From Actinomycetota bacterium (GTDB lineage Bacteria; Actinomycetota; Geothermincolia; Geothermincolales; RBG-13-55-18), in assembly GCA_014360645.1 (NCBI GenBank), contig JACIXD010000002.1, positions 62,001-126,000 on the forward strand: DNA of 64,000 bases, given 5' to 3'. Shown here piece after piece: positions 54,081 through 62,608 of this stretch. A model generated the notes under the pieces. The model was not told the DNA's origin. It made no database searches and was given only the letters and a program-made list of their open reading frames with translations. Position 1 is the first letter of the stretch; the number at the start of each line of letters is the position of its first letter. The position numbers were made by a program, and so were the translations under genes.

Positions 54081-55043
54081 TCACCACCCGTAGTGCGCGC
54101 GCATGCGCTCCATGCCCGCATCGATCCGCTCTATGAGGGCCGTGAACAGCTCCCGGGAGACGGCGGCCACACAGGAGAGGTGACCCTCCCTCCCCGAGGC
54201 CAGCAGGGGATATCCCTCCAGGGGGCGACCGAAGGCGTCGCCTATGGCCACCCCCGCCTCCCGGGCGATGAGTCCCGCCGCCGCGAGGTCGTAGGAGGAA
54301 TTGTTGAGCACGTGGCCGTGCCCGGCGCGCAGGAACATGCCCTCCACCTGGGGGACCTCGCGTATCATGCGGTCCCCAACGTCCACGTAGGCGTCGAGCT
54401 GCCCGGTGAGCAGGCGGGTTATGCAGAAGGTGGCGCTGCCGAGGTCGAATATGCCTCCGTCCACGCTGGAGGTGTCGATGAGCTCCTCCAGCACCAGGGC
54501 AGTGGGCAGGGCGGGGCGGCCCCTGAAACCCAGGGTCCAGAAGAGGGTCGAGAGGTCGTGGTGGGGGTGGAGGACGATCTCCCTCTCCACTCCCTCGATG
54601 AGCATGCGCGCGCCGTTCCCCCGCACCGCCTCGAAGAGGGCGTCGTTCTTGATCTCCCGCACCAGGCCGTAGACCACGTCGCCCAGGGTGAGCGCCTTCT
54701 CCGCGCCTGGGTCGTAGGCCGCCGCGGCAATGGACACGCAGCATGCCTCGAGCCCCGCCGCCGCGGGACGCGTGCCGTCGATGGGGTCCACCACCAGCAC
54801 CCAGGACGGACGCCCTCCGCTCACCAGCCCCCGGTCCTCCGAGAAATAGGCCACCTCGGGCATCTCCGCCACCCGCTCCTCCACCCTCCTCTCCGCCACC
54901 TCGTCGATGGCGAAGGTGGAGTCTCCGCTGGCTCCCCTTCCTTCCATGCGCCGCGCCGCCTTCACCCCGAGGTGGGGACGCACCAGTTCCCGCACCTCGG
55001 CGGACAGCTCACGGCATACCTCCATGACCTCCTCAAGGCGCAT
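54081..55043 (-). CDS. Inositol-monophosphatase-family phosphatase
   Basis: 320 residues of the IMPase/FBPase superfamily. Metal ligands lie in YFSEDRG, the VVDPIDGT signature and the C-terminal YDLAAAGLIAREAG. After DPIDGT the usual TNF is replaced by RPAAAG, and an insert of about 60 residues follows. In the setting of phosphatidylinositol genes, myo-inositol or PI-phosphate is a likely substrate, but this is inference. It overlaps the end of pimA by 11 bases. Confidence 0.88.
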   Translation of the reverse strand: MRLEEVMEVCRELSAEVRELVRPHLGVKAARRMEGRGASGDSTFAIDEVAERRVEERVAEMPEVAYFSEDRGLVSGGRPSWVLVVDPIDGTRPAAAGLEACCVSIAAAAYDPGAEKALTLGDVVYGLVREIKNDALFEAVRGNGARMLIEGVEREIVLHPHHDLSTLFWTLGFRGRPALPTALVLEELIDTSSVDGGIFDLGSATFCITRLLTGQLDAYVDVGDRMIREVPQVEGMFLRAGHGHVLNNSSYDLAAAGLIAREAGVAIGDAFGRPLEGYPLLASGREGHLSCVAAVSRELFTALIERIDAGMERMRAHYGW

Positions 55044-56145
55044 GGCGCTCTTCCTTCCTCTCTCTTTCCCTCCTAATCTCCACCGCCTCCAGGTACGCCT
55101 CTTCCACCTTTTCTACCAGATTATCCCAGGAGAACTCCCGCGCCCTCTCCAGCGCCGCCCGGGCCATGGCCTCTCTCCTTCCCGCATCCTCCACCAACGC
55201 CAGCAGCGCATCGGAGAGCGCCGCCGCGTCCCCCGGCGGGACCAGCACGCCATCCACGCCGCCTCGCAGCACAGCCCGGTAGCCGGGGATGTCCGAGGCC
55301 ACCACAGGCACCCCGCAGGCCATGGCCTCGATGAGCACGATGCCAAAGCTCTCCATGCCCAGCGAGGGGGCCACCATGATGCGCGCCGAGCGGTAGGCCG
55401 CGGGGACCGCATCGTCCTTGAGTCTCCCCAACCATACCACTCCCTCGTCTCCCCTTCCCGGGTCATCGGCGCCCACCACCAGCAGGCGTACTTCAGGCCG
55501 CCTCGCCCTCACGGCGGGAAGGGCCTCGAGCAGCACCCCCAGCCCCTTGCGGGGCTCGTCCCGTCCCACGAAGAGGATATGAAACGCCCCGGGATCCAGT
55601 CCCTCCAGGGCGGGTCCTCCAGGCCGGAAGACCTCCCTATCGACGCCGTTTGGCAGTATGTGGTACTGCGATGGGAAATAATGCCCCACCAGGTCCAGGG
55701 CCGCCTGGCTGACCGCTGCCCTGACGTCTATCCTCGCCGCCAGCCGCCTCAACAGGGGAGAGGCGAGGCGGTATCCCAGGCTGCCTTTCTCCCGCGCGGC
55801 GTGAAAGGTGGCCAGCACGGCGCAACGCGAGAAGAGCAGGGCGAGCATGGAGACGCTGGGGATGAGGGGCTCGTGCAGGTGGAGGAGGTCGAAGTCCTCC
55901 CCGTCCAGGATGCGCCTTACCCGCGCCGCTGTGCGGGGTCCGAAGGAGAGGTTGGCCCGCGATCGGTTGGCCGGTACGGAGAAGGACCCTCCCGCGGAGC
56001 GGAAGCCCTCGCCGTCCCTTCCGCCGGGAGCCACCACCGTGACCGCGTGCCCGCGGCGCCGCAGTAGCTCGGAGAGCTGCTCGACGTGGCGGTTCACCCC
56101 ACCCGGGATGTCCCAGTCATACGGCGACACCATCGCTATGCGCAT
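55033..56145 (-). CDS. pimA: GT4 glycosyltransferase, PimA-like phosphatidylinositol mannosyltransferase
   Basis: 370 residues with the GT-B fold of family GT4. It has SPYDWDIPGGVNRHVEQL, LHLHEPLIPSVS, VGRDEPRKGLGVLLEA (nucleotide site) and PSLGMESFGIVLIEAMACG (EX7E-type motif). The PGGV loop and neighbours match PimA, which mannosylates phosphatidylinositol. It follows the acyltransferase gene by 143 bases, as in the mycobacterial pgsA-acyltransferase-pimA operon. Confidence 0.85.
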   Translation of the reverse strand: MRIAMVSPYDWDIPGGVNRHVEQLSELLRRRGHAVTVVAPGGRDGEGFRSAGGSFSVPANRSRANLSFGPRTAARVRRILDGEDFDLLHLHEPLIPSVSMLALLFSRCAVLATFHAAREKGSLGYRLASPLLRRLAARIDVRAAVSQAALDLVGHYFPSQYHILPNGVDREVFRPGGPALEGLDPGAFHILFVGRDEPRKGLGVLLEALPAVRARRPEVRLLVVGADDPGRGDEGVVWLGRLKDDAVPAAYRSARIMVAPSLGMESFGIVLIEAMACGVPVVASDIPGYRAVLRGGVDGVLVPPGDAAALSDALLALVEDAGRREAMARAALERAREFSWDNLVEKVEEAYLEAVEIRRERERKEERHAP

Positions 56146-56288
56146 GGACCTTTCCTTGACTCACCGTCCATCCTGCGTCCGTCCCGTCCCGCGACCCGGA
56201 GAGCCGCACAACGTGGAGGCCCGCCTCGCCCGGAAGACCCCGGCCACACGGCGCTTCCCACCGCGACGCGCGATGGCCGACCCCGGGC

Positions 56289-57215
56289 TCAACGCTTGTC
56301 CGCCGCGGCGTCCGGCTCGGACCTGAATATGGGCTGGAACATGTGCCACTGCGTGGGGTCCTCTCGGATGAAATCCTCAAGAACCCTTGCCAGTTTCTGG
56401 GTATTAACCTGCACGTCCCTGCGGGTGTCCCCGGTGACCTCCACCTCCAGGGGGGGACCCACGTAGCCGTGGTACCTGCCGTCCTTGCGGATGGTGAGGC
56501 AGGGGATGACCGCCGTGCCCAGCTTCACCGCCAGCAGCGCCGGACCTATGGGCATGAGGACCTTTTCCCCGAAAAACTCCACCTCCACCCCGCTCCCGGC
56601 GATGAGGCGGTCGGAGAGCAGGCATACCATGCCGTTCTGCAGCAGCACCTCTATCACCTTCTCCACCGTGTTCTCCCCCAGCGGGATGATGCGGATACCC
56701 ATACGCCTGCGCAGCTCGGTGTGGAACTCGTACATGGGGCGCGGCTTGAGCACCTCCGCCACCGCCCAGAATGAGGGGTATTTATGCCCCACCCAACCGC
56801 CTATCAGGTCCCAGCTCCCGTAGTGCGGAAGGGCGAGCACCGCGCCCTTTCCCTTCTCCAGGCACCGGTCGAACCACTCCGTGCCGTGGGGGACCACCAG
56901 GCGGTCCACCTCCTCGGGGGAGAGATGGTAACAGCGCAGGAAATCCACCCAGTAACGGGCGTAGTTGTGGAAGCTGCGGCGGGTCATGACCTTCCACTCA
57001 CGGCGAGACCCCTCGGGCCGGACGCGCCGCATGTTCCCGTAGACCACGGCGCGCTTTCTCCTGGAGAGGCGGTAGGCGACCTCCGCGATCCCCACCGCGA
57101 CGCCGTGGCTCACGCGTGCGGGCAGCATGCCCACCATTGCGCAGGATCCCCGGAAAAAATAGTACTTCAGGTAACCGGGGATGTCGTCCCAGGAGCGCTC
57201 TCTGTCTTCCGCCAT
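56289..57215 (-). CDS. LpxL/HtrB-type acyltransferase, PatA-like
   Basis: 308 residues of the lysophospholipid acyltransferase (LpxL/PatA) family. The catalytic HX4D motif is HYGSWD, preceded by KGAVLALP. Further family blocks are FWAVAEVLKPRPMYEF and CLLSDRLIAGSGVEVEFFG, and there is a C-terminal WHMFQPIF. The hydrophobic N-terminus attaches it to the membrane. By position it acylates phosphatidylinositol mannoside. ATG 57215 with GGGAGAGG upstream; 13 bases after the CDP-alcohol phosphotransferase gene. Confidence 0.9.
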   Translation of the reverse strand: MAEDRERSWDDIPGYLKYYFFRGSCAMVGMLPARVSHGVAVGIAEVAYRLSRRKRAVVYGNMRRVRPEGSRREWKVMTRRSFHNYARYWVDFLRCYHLSPEEVDRLVVPHGTEWFDRCLEKGKGAVLALPHYGSWDLIGGWVGHKYPSFWAVAEVLKPRPMYEFHTELRRRMGIRIIPLGENTVEKVIEVLLQNGMVCLLSDRLIAGSGVEVEFFGEKVLMPIGPALLAVKLGTAVIPCLTIRKDGRYHGYVGPPLEVEVTGDTRRDVQVNTQKLARVLEDFIREDPTQWHMFQPIFRSEPDAAADKR

Positions 57216-57228
57216 GGCACCCTCTCCC

Positions 57229-57864
57229 TCAGAGCCCTTCCCCGGAGGCGTCCTTCTCGCGCGCCCCCGCATAGACCACCGCCACGCGATGGGCCAGGGT
57301 CTCCACCGCCAAGGCCAGCACGACGTAGAGGGGCCCCCTGAAGACCCAGGGGTTCGAGGTCAGGCCGTACACGAACAGGGCCAGCCCGAAGAAGAGCAGG
57401 CGCAGGGGACGTGCGAGCAGGCCCACGTTGCAGGCGATGTCCAACCCTTCGGCCCGCGCCTTGACGTAGGATATCAGGGAGGAGAGCACCATGTAGGCCC
57501 CCACCATGAAGGCGATGTCGTAGATCTCCCGGTGGGCGAAGTAATACAGGGCGCCGAGGGAGAAAAAGAAGTCCGCCGCGCGGTCGGCGGTGGAGTCGTA
57601 GAAGGAGCCGAAGGTGCTGACGCGCCCCGTCAGCTTGGCCACCTGCCCGTCCCAGATGTCCAGCAGGCCGGCCAGGAAGAGCAGCCAGGCGCCGAGCACG
57701 AAGCGGCCCACCGCGAAGTAATAGCCCGAGAAGCCCGCCGCCACCACCGAGAGGGTGGTGATGAGGTTGGGCGAGAACACGCGCCCCAGCACCCAGCCCA
57801 GGGGATGGAACACGGCGCTGGAAAAGCGCCTCAGGCCCTCGTTGACGCTCCAGGTCCTCTCCAA
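57229..57864 (-). CDS. CDP-alcohol phosphatidyltransferase, likely phosphatidylinositol(-phosphate) synthase
   Basis: About 211 residues with several transmembrane helices. The catalytic pattern is DGQVAKLTGRVSTFGSFYDSTAD. It matches DGxxARx8Gx3Dx3D with Lys for Arg. The position upstream of an acyltransferase and pimA argues for inositol(-phosphate) as the acceptor. Glycerol-phosphate (PgsA) cannot be excluded. The TTG at 57864 has GGAGGG five bases upstream. Confidence 0.88.
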   Translation of the reverse strand: MERTWSVNEGLRRFSSAVFHPLGWVLGRVFSPNLITTLSVVAAGFSGYYFAVGRFVLGAWLLFLAGLLDIWDGQVAKLTGRVSTFGSFYDSTADRAADFFFSLGALYYFAHREIYDIAFMVGAYMVLSSLISYVKARAEGLDIACNVGLLARPLRLLFFGLALFVYGLTSNPWVFRGPLYVVLALAVETLAHRVAVVYAGAREKDASGEGL

Positions 57865-57983
57865 TTCTTCCCTCCCTTTCGATAACCGCGATACGCTGTC
57901 CCCGACGTAGCGCTCCTTTCCTGCCCGCCCGTGCCCCCGCCGTCGCACTCCGGCGGCGACGGCCGGCGCGACGCCCGCCTCCA

Positions 57984-58325
57984 TCAGGTCAGCGGACCGT
58001 AGAAGACGCTGATGATGGTACAGCTCTCGTCGCCGGTGAGAAAAGGCCCGTGGGCCGCTCCCGCCGGGAAGAAGGCGAAGTGGCCCGCGCGGTAGACCTC
58101 CTCCTCGCCGCCCTCCAGCCTCTGCCTCAGCTCACCCTCGAGGATGTAGGCCGCCTCGTCGGAGGAGATATGGGAATGTCCCGGCATCTCGCAGTGGGGC
58201 TCGAAGCGGATGAGCATGATCTGTCCGCCGCCCCGGGGGTCCATGTACAGCACCTTCATCTGTGCCCGGGGGAAATCCGCCGGAACCCACTCCAGGTTGT
58301 CCTGGTGCACCACGAACCTGTCCAT
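57984..58325 (-). CDS. Single-domain cupin protein
   Basis: 113 residues with one cupin barrel. Metal-type residues lie in EMPGHSHISSDEAAYILEGE and PAGAAHGPF. It resembles small cupins that bind metal or sense ligands. No substrate is known. ATG 58325 with AAGGAG upstream. It lies between proS and the CDP-alcohol phosphotransferase gene. Confidence 0.88.
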   Translation of the reverse strand: MDRFVVHQDNLEWVPADFPRAQMKVLYMDPRGGGQIMLIRFEPHCEMPGHSHISSDEAAYILEGELRQRLEGGEEEVYRAGHFAFFPAGAAHGPFLTGDESCTIISVFYGPLT

Positions 58326-58448
58326 GCCTCTCCTTTCCGCCGCCGTCAGCGTTCGCCGGATCCCTCCCGCCACCCCCACCGCCATATGACGGCGCCCGTC
58401 AGATCCAGGAAAGGGCGGACTCTCCGTGATCCTTGGCCCTTCACATCT

Positions 58449-60182
58449 CTATGGTTCCTCTTGGTTTTGTCCCATGTCCGGGGCTGACCCCATGGTATGT
58501 TCGAGGTGGGAGAGGAGTTCCTCGCTTCCCAGCAGGGTCTTCTCTCCCGTCGCCCTTTCCTGCAGCTCCACCAGTCCCTCGGCGTCGAAGGTCCTGCCGA
58601 TGACCGCGCGGTAGGGGATGCCGATGAGGTCGGCGTCGGCGAACTTCACCCCCGCGCTCTCCTCGCGGTCGTCAAGCAGCACCTCCCAGCCCCTCTCCCG
58701 GCAGCGCCGGTACAACTCCTCGGCGGCGGCGCGCCTCGCCTCCCGCTGGTAGTCGAGGGGGATGATGTGCAGGGCGGCGGGGGCGATCTCCAGGGGCCAG
58801 ATCATGCCGCGCTCGTCGTGGTGCTGCTCGATGACCGCGGCCATGAGCCGGGTGATGCCGATGCCGTAGCACCCCATGTACATGGGCCTGGTCTGCCCGC
58901 GCTCGTCGTCGTAGGTGCAGCGCATGGCCTCGGAGTACTTGAGGCCGAGCTGGAAGACCTGTCCCACCTCGATCCCCGCCTCCACGTGCAGGGTTCCGCC
59001 GCACCGCGGGCAGGCATCCCCCTCCCTTGCGGAGGTCACGTCGGCGAAACGGCCGGGGGCGAAATCCCTTCCCTCCTCCACCTCCACCAGGTGGTAGTCG
59101 GCCTGGTTGGCCCCGCAGGCCAGCCCGCCCGCGCCCCTCAGGGCCTCGTCCGCGATGACCTCCACCGCCCCCAGTCCCACGGGCCCCACGAACCCCTGCA
59201 GGTATTCCGGAAACCTCTTCCAGTCCTCCTCGTTGAAGAGGCGGAACTCGTCGGTGCCCAGGACGCGCCCCAGCTTGGTCTCGCTGGCCTCGCGGTCCCC
59301 CGGCACCAGCACCGCCACCGGCCTGTCCTCCACCAGGAACATCAGGCATTTCACGAAACGGGCCGCCTCCATGCCCAGGAAGGCGCTCACCTCCTCGATG
59401 GTGCGCCTTTCGGGGGTATGCACGCGGCTCGGGGGTCTCCCCTCTCCGCGCGGCGGCGAGGGGCGCCGGTACTCCGCCAGCTCCAGGTTGGCCGCGTACT
59501 CGCATTTCTCGCAATAGGCGATGAGGTCCTCCCCCACCGCCGCCGGCACCATGAACTCGTGGGAAACGTCTCCGCCGATGAGCCCGGTGGCTGCCTCCAC
59601 CGCACGCCAGGCGCACCCGCAGCGGGTGAACACCCGCGCGTAGGCGTCGTACATCTCCCGGTACGAGCGCCGCATTCCCTCTTCGTCACGGTCGAAGCTG
59701 TAGGCGTCCTTCATGATGAATTCCCGGCCGCGCAGCAGCCCGAAGCGGGGCCGGATCTCGTCGCGGAACTTGGTGCCGATCTGGTAGAGGTTCAGGGGCA
59801 GGTCCCGCCACGAGGACACGTTGTTGCGCACCAGGTCGGTGATGACCTCCTCGTGGGTGGGGCCGAGGCCGAAATCCCGCTCCGCGCGGTCCTTGAGGCG
59901 CATCATCTCCGGTCCGTATTTCGCCCAGCGCCCGCTCTCCTCCCACAGTTCCCGGGGCTGCATGATGGGGAGGATGACCTCCTGCGCCCCCGCGCGGTTC
60001 ATCTCCTCCCTCACCACCCGCGATATCTTCTGCACCACCCGCGTCCCCAGGGGCAGGAACTCGTAGATGCCCGCCGCCACCCTGCGCAGGAACCCGGCGC
60101 GCAGCAACAGGCGGTGGCTGGCTGTCTCCGCGTCGGCGGGGCTCTCCTTGAGGGTGGGGATGAACGCCCTGGACTGCCTCAT
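58449..60182 (-). CDS. proS: Prolyl-tRNA synthetase (bacterial type with editing insert)
   Basis: 577 residues. The class II core has LPIMQPRELWEESGRW, LGPTHEEVITDL and FRDEIRPRFGLLRGREF. A YbaK-like editing domain (about 225-380) is inserted between motifs 2 and 3, followed by CYGIGITRLMAAVIEQ and the anticodon domain (DDREESAGVKFADADLIG). ATG 60182 overlaps the ispG stop as ATGA. Confidence 0.97.
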   Translation of the reverse strand: MRQSRAFIPTLKESPADAETASHRLLLRAGFLRRVAAGIYEFLPLGTRVVQKISRVVREEMNRAGAQEVILPIMQPRELWEESGRWAKYGPEMMRLKDRAERDFGLGPTHEEVITDLVRNNVSSWRDLPLNLYQIGTKFRDEIRPRFGLLRGREFIMKDAYSFDRDEEGMRRSYREMYDAYARVFTRCGCAWRAVEAATGLIGGDVSHEFMVPAAVGEDLIAYCEKCEYAANLELAEYRRPSPPRGEGRPPSRVHTPERRTIEEVSAFLGMEAARFVKCLMFLVEDRPVAVLVPGDREASETKLGRVLGTDEFRLFNEEDWKRFPEYLQGFVGPVGLGAVEVIADEALRGAGGLACGANQADYHLVEVEEGRDFAPGRFADVTSAREGDACPRCGGTLHVEAGIEVGQVFQLGLKYSEAMRCTYDDERGQTRPMYMGCYGIGITRLMAAVIEQHHDERGMIWPLEIAPAALHIIPLDYQREARRAAAEELYRRCRERGWEVLLDDREESAGVKFADADLIGIPYRAVIGRTFDAEGLVELQERATGEKTLLGSEELLSHLEHTMGSAPDMGQNQEEP

Positions 60183-61297
60183 CTTCCTTCTTCTTCCCCT
60201 TCCTTATCTGTCAGATATTCCCTTTCCATCTTCTCTACCTCGGCGAGGAGCACCGCCAGGAGCTCCTCCTTCGCGTACCACCCCACCGGCTCTCCCCTGC
60301 GGAAGAGCAGGCCCCTGTTCCTGCCGCCCGCCACCCCCAGGTCGGCCTCCCTGGCCTCCCCGGGTCCGTTCACCGCGCAACCCATCACCGCCACCCGCAG
60401 TGGCGCCCGGCAACCCGCCAGCCGCTCCTCCAACTCCGCGGCGATGCCCGCAACGTCGATGCGGGTGCGGGCGCAGGTGGGACAGGCCACCACCTCCACG
60501 CCCTCGCGCCTCATCTCCAGGGCTCTGAGTATGGCCACCCCCGCCTGAACCTCCCGGAGGGGGTCCCCGGCCAGGGATACGCGGATGGTGTCCCCGATGC
60601 CCTCCGCGAGCAGGGTCCCGATGCCCACCGCGGAGCGCACCGTCCCCGTCCAGGGCGGCCCCGCCTCGCTCACCCCCACGTGCAGGGGGTAATCCACCTC
60701 ACGGGACAGCAGGCGGTAGGCCTCCACGGTCAGGGGCACCGAGGACGCCTTCACGGAGACCTTTATATCATAAAAACCGCATCCCTCGAGGACCCTTATC
60801 TCCTCCAGGGCGCTCTCCACCAGGGCCTCCGCGGTGGGGTGGCCGTACCTCTCCAGGAGGTCGCGGCGCAGCGAGCCCGCGTTCACCCCCACCCTTATGG
60901 GGACCCCGCGCTCTCCCGCCGCCTCCGCCACCTCCCGCACCTTCTCGGGACCCCCGATGTTCCCGGGATTGATGCGCAGCCCGTGCACCCCCGCCTCCAA
61001 GGCCGCGAGGGCCAGGGTGTGGTCGAAATGCACGTCGGCGACCACGGGGATGGGCGAGCCCTCCACGATCTCCCGCAGCGAGCGCAGGGCACGCCGCAGC
61101 AGGTGATCCTTCCGCAGGTTGGGCACCGCCACCCGCACGATGTCGCAGCCCGCCTCCGCCAGGCGAGAGATCTGCTCCAGGGTGGCACGGGCGTCCTCGG
61201 TGGGGGTGTTGGTCATGGACTGCACGCTCACCGGGGCGCCCCCTCCCACGGGGACGTCCCCGATCATCACGCGGCGGGTAAGTCTGCGCACGCTCAT
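60179..61297 (-). CDS. ispG: 4-hydroxy-3-methylbut-2-en-1-yl diphosphate synthase IspG
   Basis: [4Fe-4S] enzyme of the MEP pathway. 372 residues. The TIM barrel has GGGAPVSVQSMTNTPTED and LRINPGNIGG. Cluster cysteines lie in VACPTCARTRID and VMGCAVNGPGE, whose Glu is also a ligand. ATG 61297 overlaps the rseP stop as ATGA. The frame upstream is a shadow of rseP. Confidence 0.97.
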   Translation of the reverse strand: MSVRRLTRRVMIGDVPVGGGAPVSVQSMTNTPTEDARATLEQISRLAEAGCDIVRVAVPNLRKDHLLRRALRSLREIVEGSPIPVVADVHFDHTLALAALEAGVHGLRINPGNIGGPEKVREVAEAAGERGVPIRVGVNAGSLRRDLLERYGHPTAEALVESALEEIRVLEGCGFYDIKVSVKASSVPLTVEAYRLLSREVDYPLHVGVSEAGPPWTGTVRSAVGIGTLLAEGIGDTIRVSLAGDPLREVQAGVAILRALEMRREGVEVVACPTCARTRIDVAGIAAELEERLAGCRAPLRVAVMGCAVNGPGEAREADLGVAGGRNRGLLFRRGEPVGWYAKEELLAVLLAEVEKMEREYLTDKEGEEEGR

Positions 61298-62415
61298 GGG
61301 AAATTGATGGGGCTCGTGATGTCCAGCCTGAGGGTGAGGATGAAGAGGAGGGCGAAGAAGGCGAGCACCGCCACCGCCACCGGGTACAGCTTGCGCAGGT
61401 CCACCTCGCGTCCGGTGACCTTCTCGTAAAGGAGCACCGCCAGGTGCCCCCCGTCCAGGGGGGGCAGGGGCAGGAGGTTGATGTAGGCCAGGAAGAGGAG
61501 GATAAAGGAGAAGAAGTTGAGGAAGTAGAAGGTGCCTTCCTCGGCGATGCGGCCCGCGGTGCGCGCGATGCCGTAGACCGTCTGCGGCCTCTCGATGGTG
61601 GGCTCCGCGAGCCCCAGGAGCTGCTTGATGGTGGACCAGTTGAAGACGCGGTAGATGCCGTAGCCCACCCCGTAGGTGGCCTCTCCGAACCAGGAGAAGG
61701 TCTTCCCGGCGGCCCCCAGGAAGGAATAGTCTTCCATGTAGATGCCTGGCGACACCCCGAGGTAGCCGGTGCCGTCCTTCAGGGTCGCCAGGCGCACCGT
61801 CACCTCCAACTCCTCGCCGTCCCGGCGTACCAGGAGGGTGACCTCCTCGCCGGGGTGCGCTTTGATGAAGGAGCGCACCGCCTCCCAGTCCCCCACCTCC
61901 TCGCCGTCCATGGCCATGATGGTGTCGCCCACGCGCAGGCCCGCGGCGTAGGCGGGGGTCTCTGTCTCCTGCGATTCGTCCATGTACATACCCACGGAAG
62001 CGATGGTGTTGGTGGGCCTGTTGACGTCGGGATATCCCACCGTCCAGATGGTGAAGAACATGATGACCAAGGCCAGGAGCACGTGGGAGAGGGAGCCTGC
62101 GAAGATGATCCAGAAGCGCCTCCCGTAGGAGACACCCCGGTAGGAGCGGGGGAAGTCCTCGGGGCTCACCTCCTCCTCGGGGTTCATGCCCAGGACCTTC
62201 ACGTAGCCCCCCACCAGGATCCACTTGATGCCGAACTCGGTGTCCCCCCGCCGGGTGCTCCAGATGCGCGGCCCGAAGCCCACGAAGAACTCCGGGCATT
62301 TCACCCCCGCCAGGCGCGCGGCGATGAAGTGCCCCAGCTCGTGCACGATCACCAGCACGATGACGGCGGCGATGGTCGCCAGGACCGTGGTGATCACACC
62401 GCCTACCGATGCCAT
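61294..62415 (-). CDS. rseP: Site-2 protease RseP (M50)
   Basis: Intramembrane zinc protease of 373 residues. The first helix has the zinc motif VIVHELGHFIAARL. One PDZ-like domain (about 145-215) follows, and the C-terminal NLLPLPPLDGGHL holds the third zinc ligand. It may cleave anti-sigma factors. ATG 62415 with GGAAGG upstream. The dxr-rseP-ispG-proS order is common in Gram-positive phyla. Confidence 0.96.
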   Translation of the reverse strand: MASVGGVITTVLATIAAVIVLVIVHELGHFIAARLAGVKCPEFFVGFGPRIWSTRRGDTEFGIKWILVGGYVKVLGMNPEEEVSPEDFPRSYRGVSYGRRFWIIFAGSLSHVLLALVIMFFTIWTVGYPDVNRPTNTIASVGMYMDESQETETPAYAAGLRVGDTIMAMDGEEVGDWEAVRSFIKAHPGEEVTLLVRRDGEELEVTVRLATLKDGTGYLGVSPGIYMEDYSFLGAAGKTFSWFGEATYGVGYGIYRVFNWSTIKQLLGLAEPTIERPQTVYGIARTAGRIAEEGTFYFLNFFSFILLFLAYINLLPLPPLDGGHLAVLLYEKVTGREVDLRKLYPVAVAVLAFFALLFILTLRLDITSPINFP

Positions 62416-62608
62416 GTTCCTTCCGCCCTTTCCCTCTCAGGCCCGTCCGATCCCGCCATGGGCGTCGGGCGCCTCCTGCGTCCGCCGCCCTCCCTTGCCG
62501 GACCTCTTCTACCTCATATCCGGTCACCCAGCGACGCCGGCGCCTTCCTCGATCCCGCGGCCGCTCCCCATCTCAATCCCTTCAACAGGTGTATGCCCAG
62601 GTCGGGCG

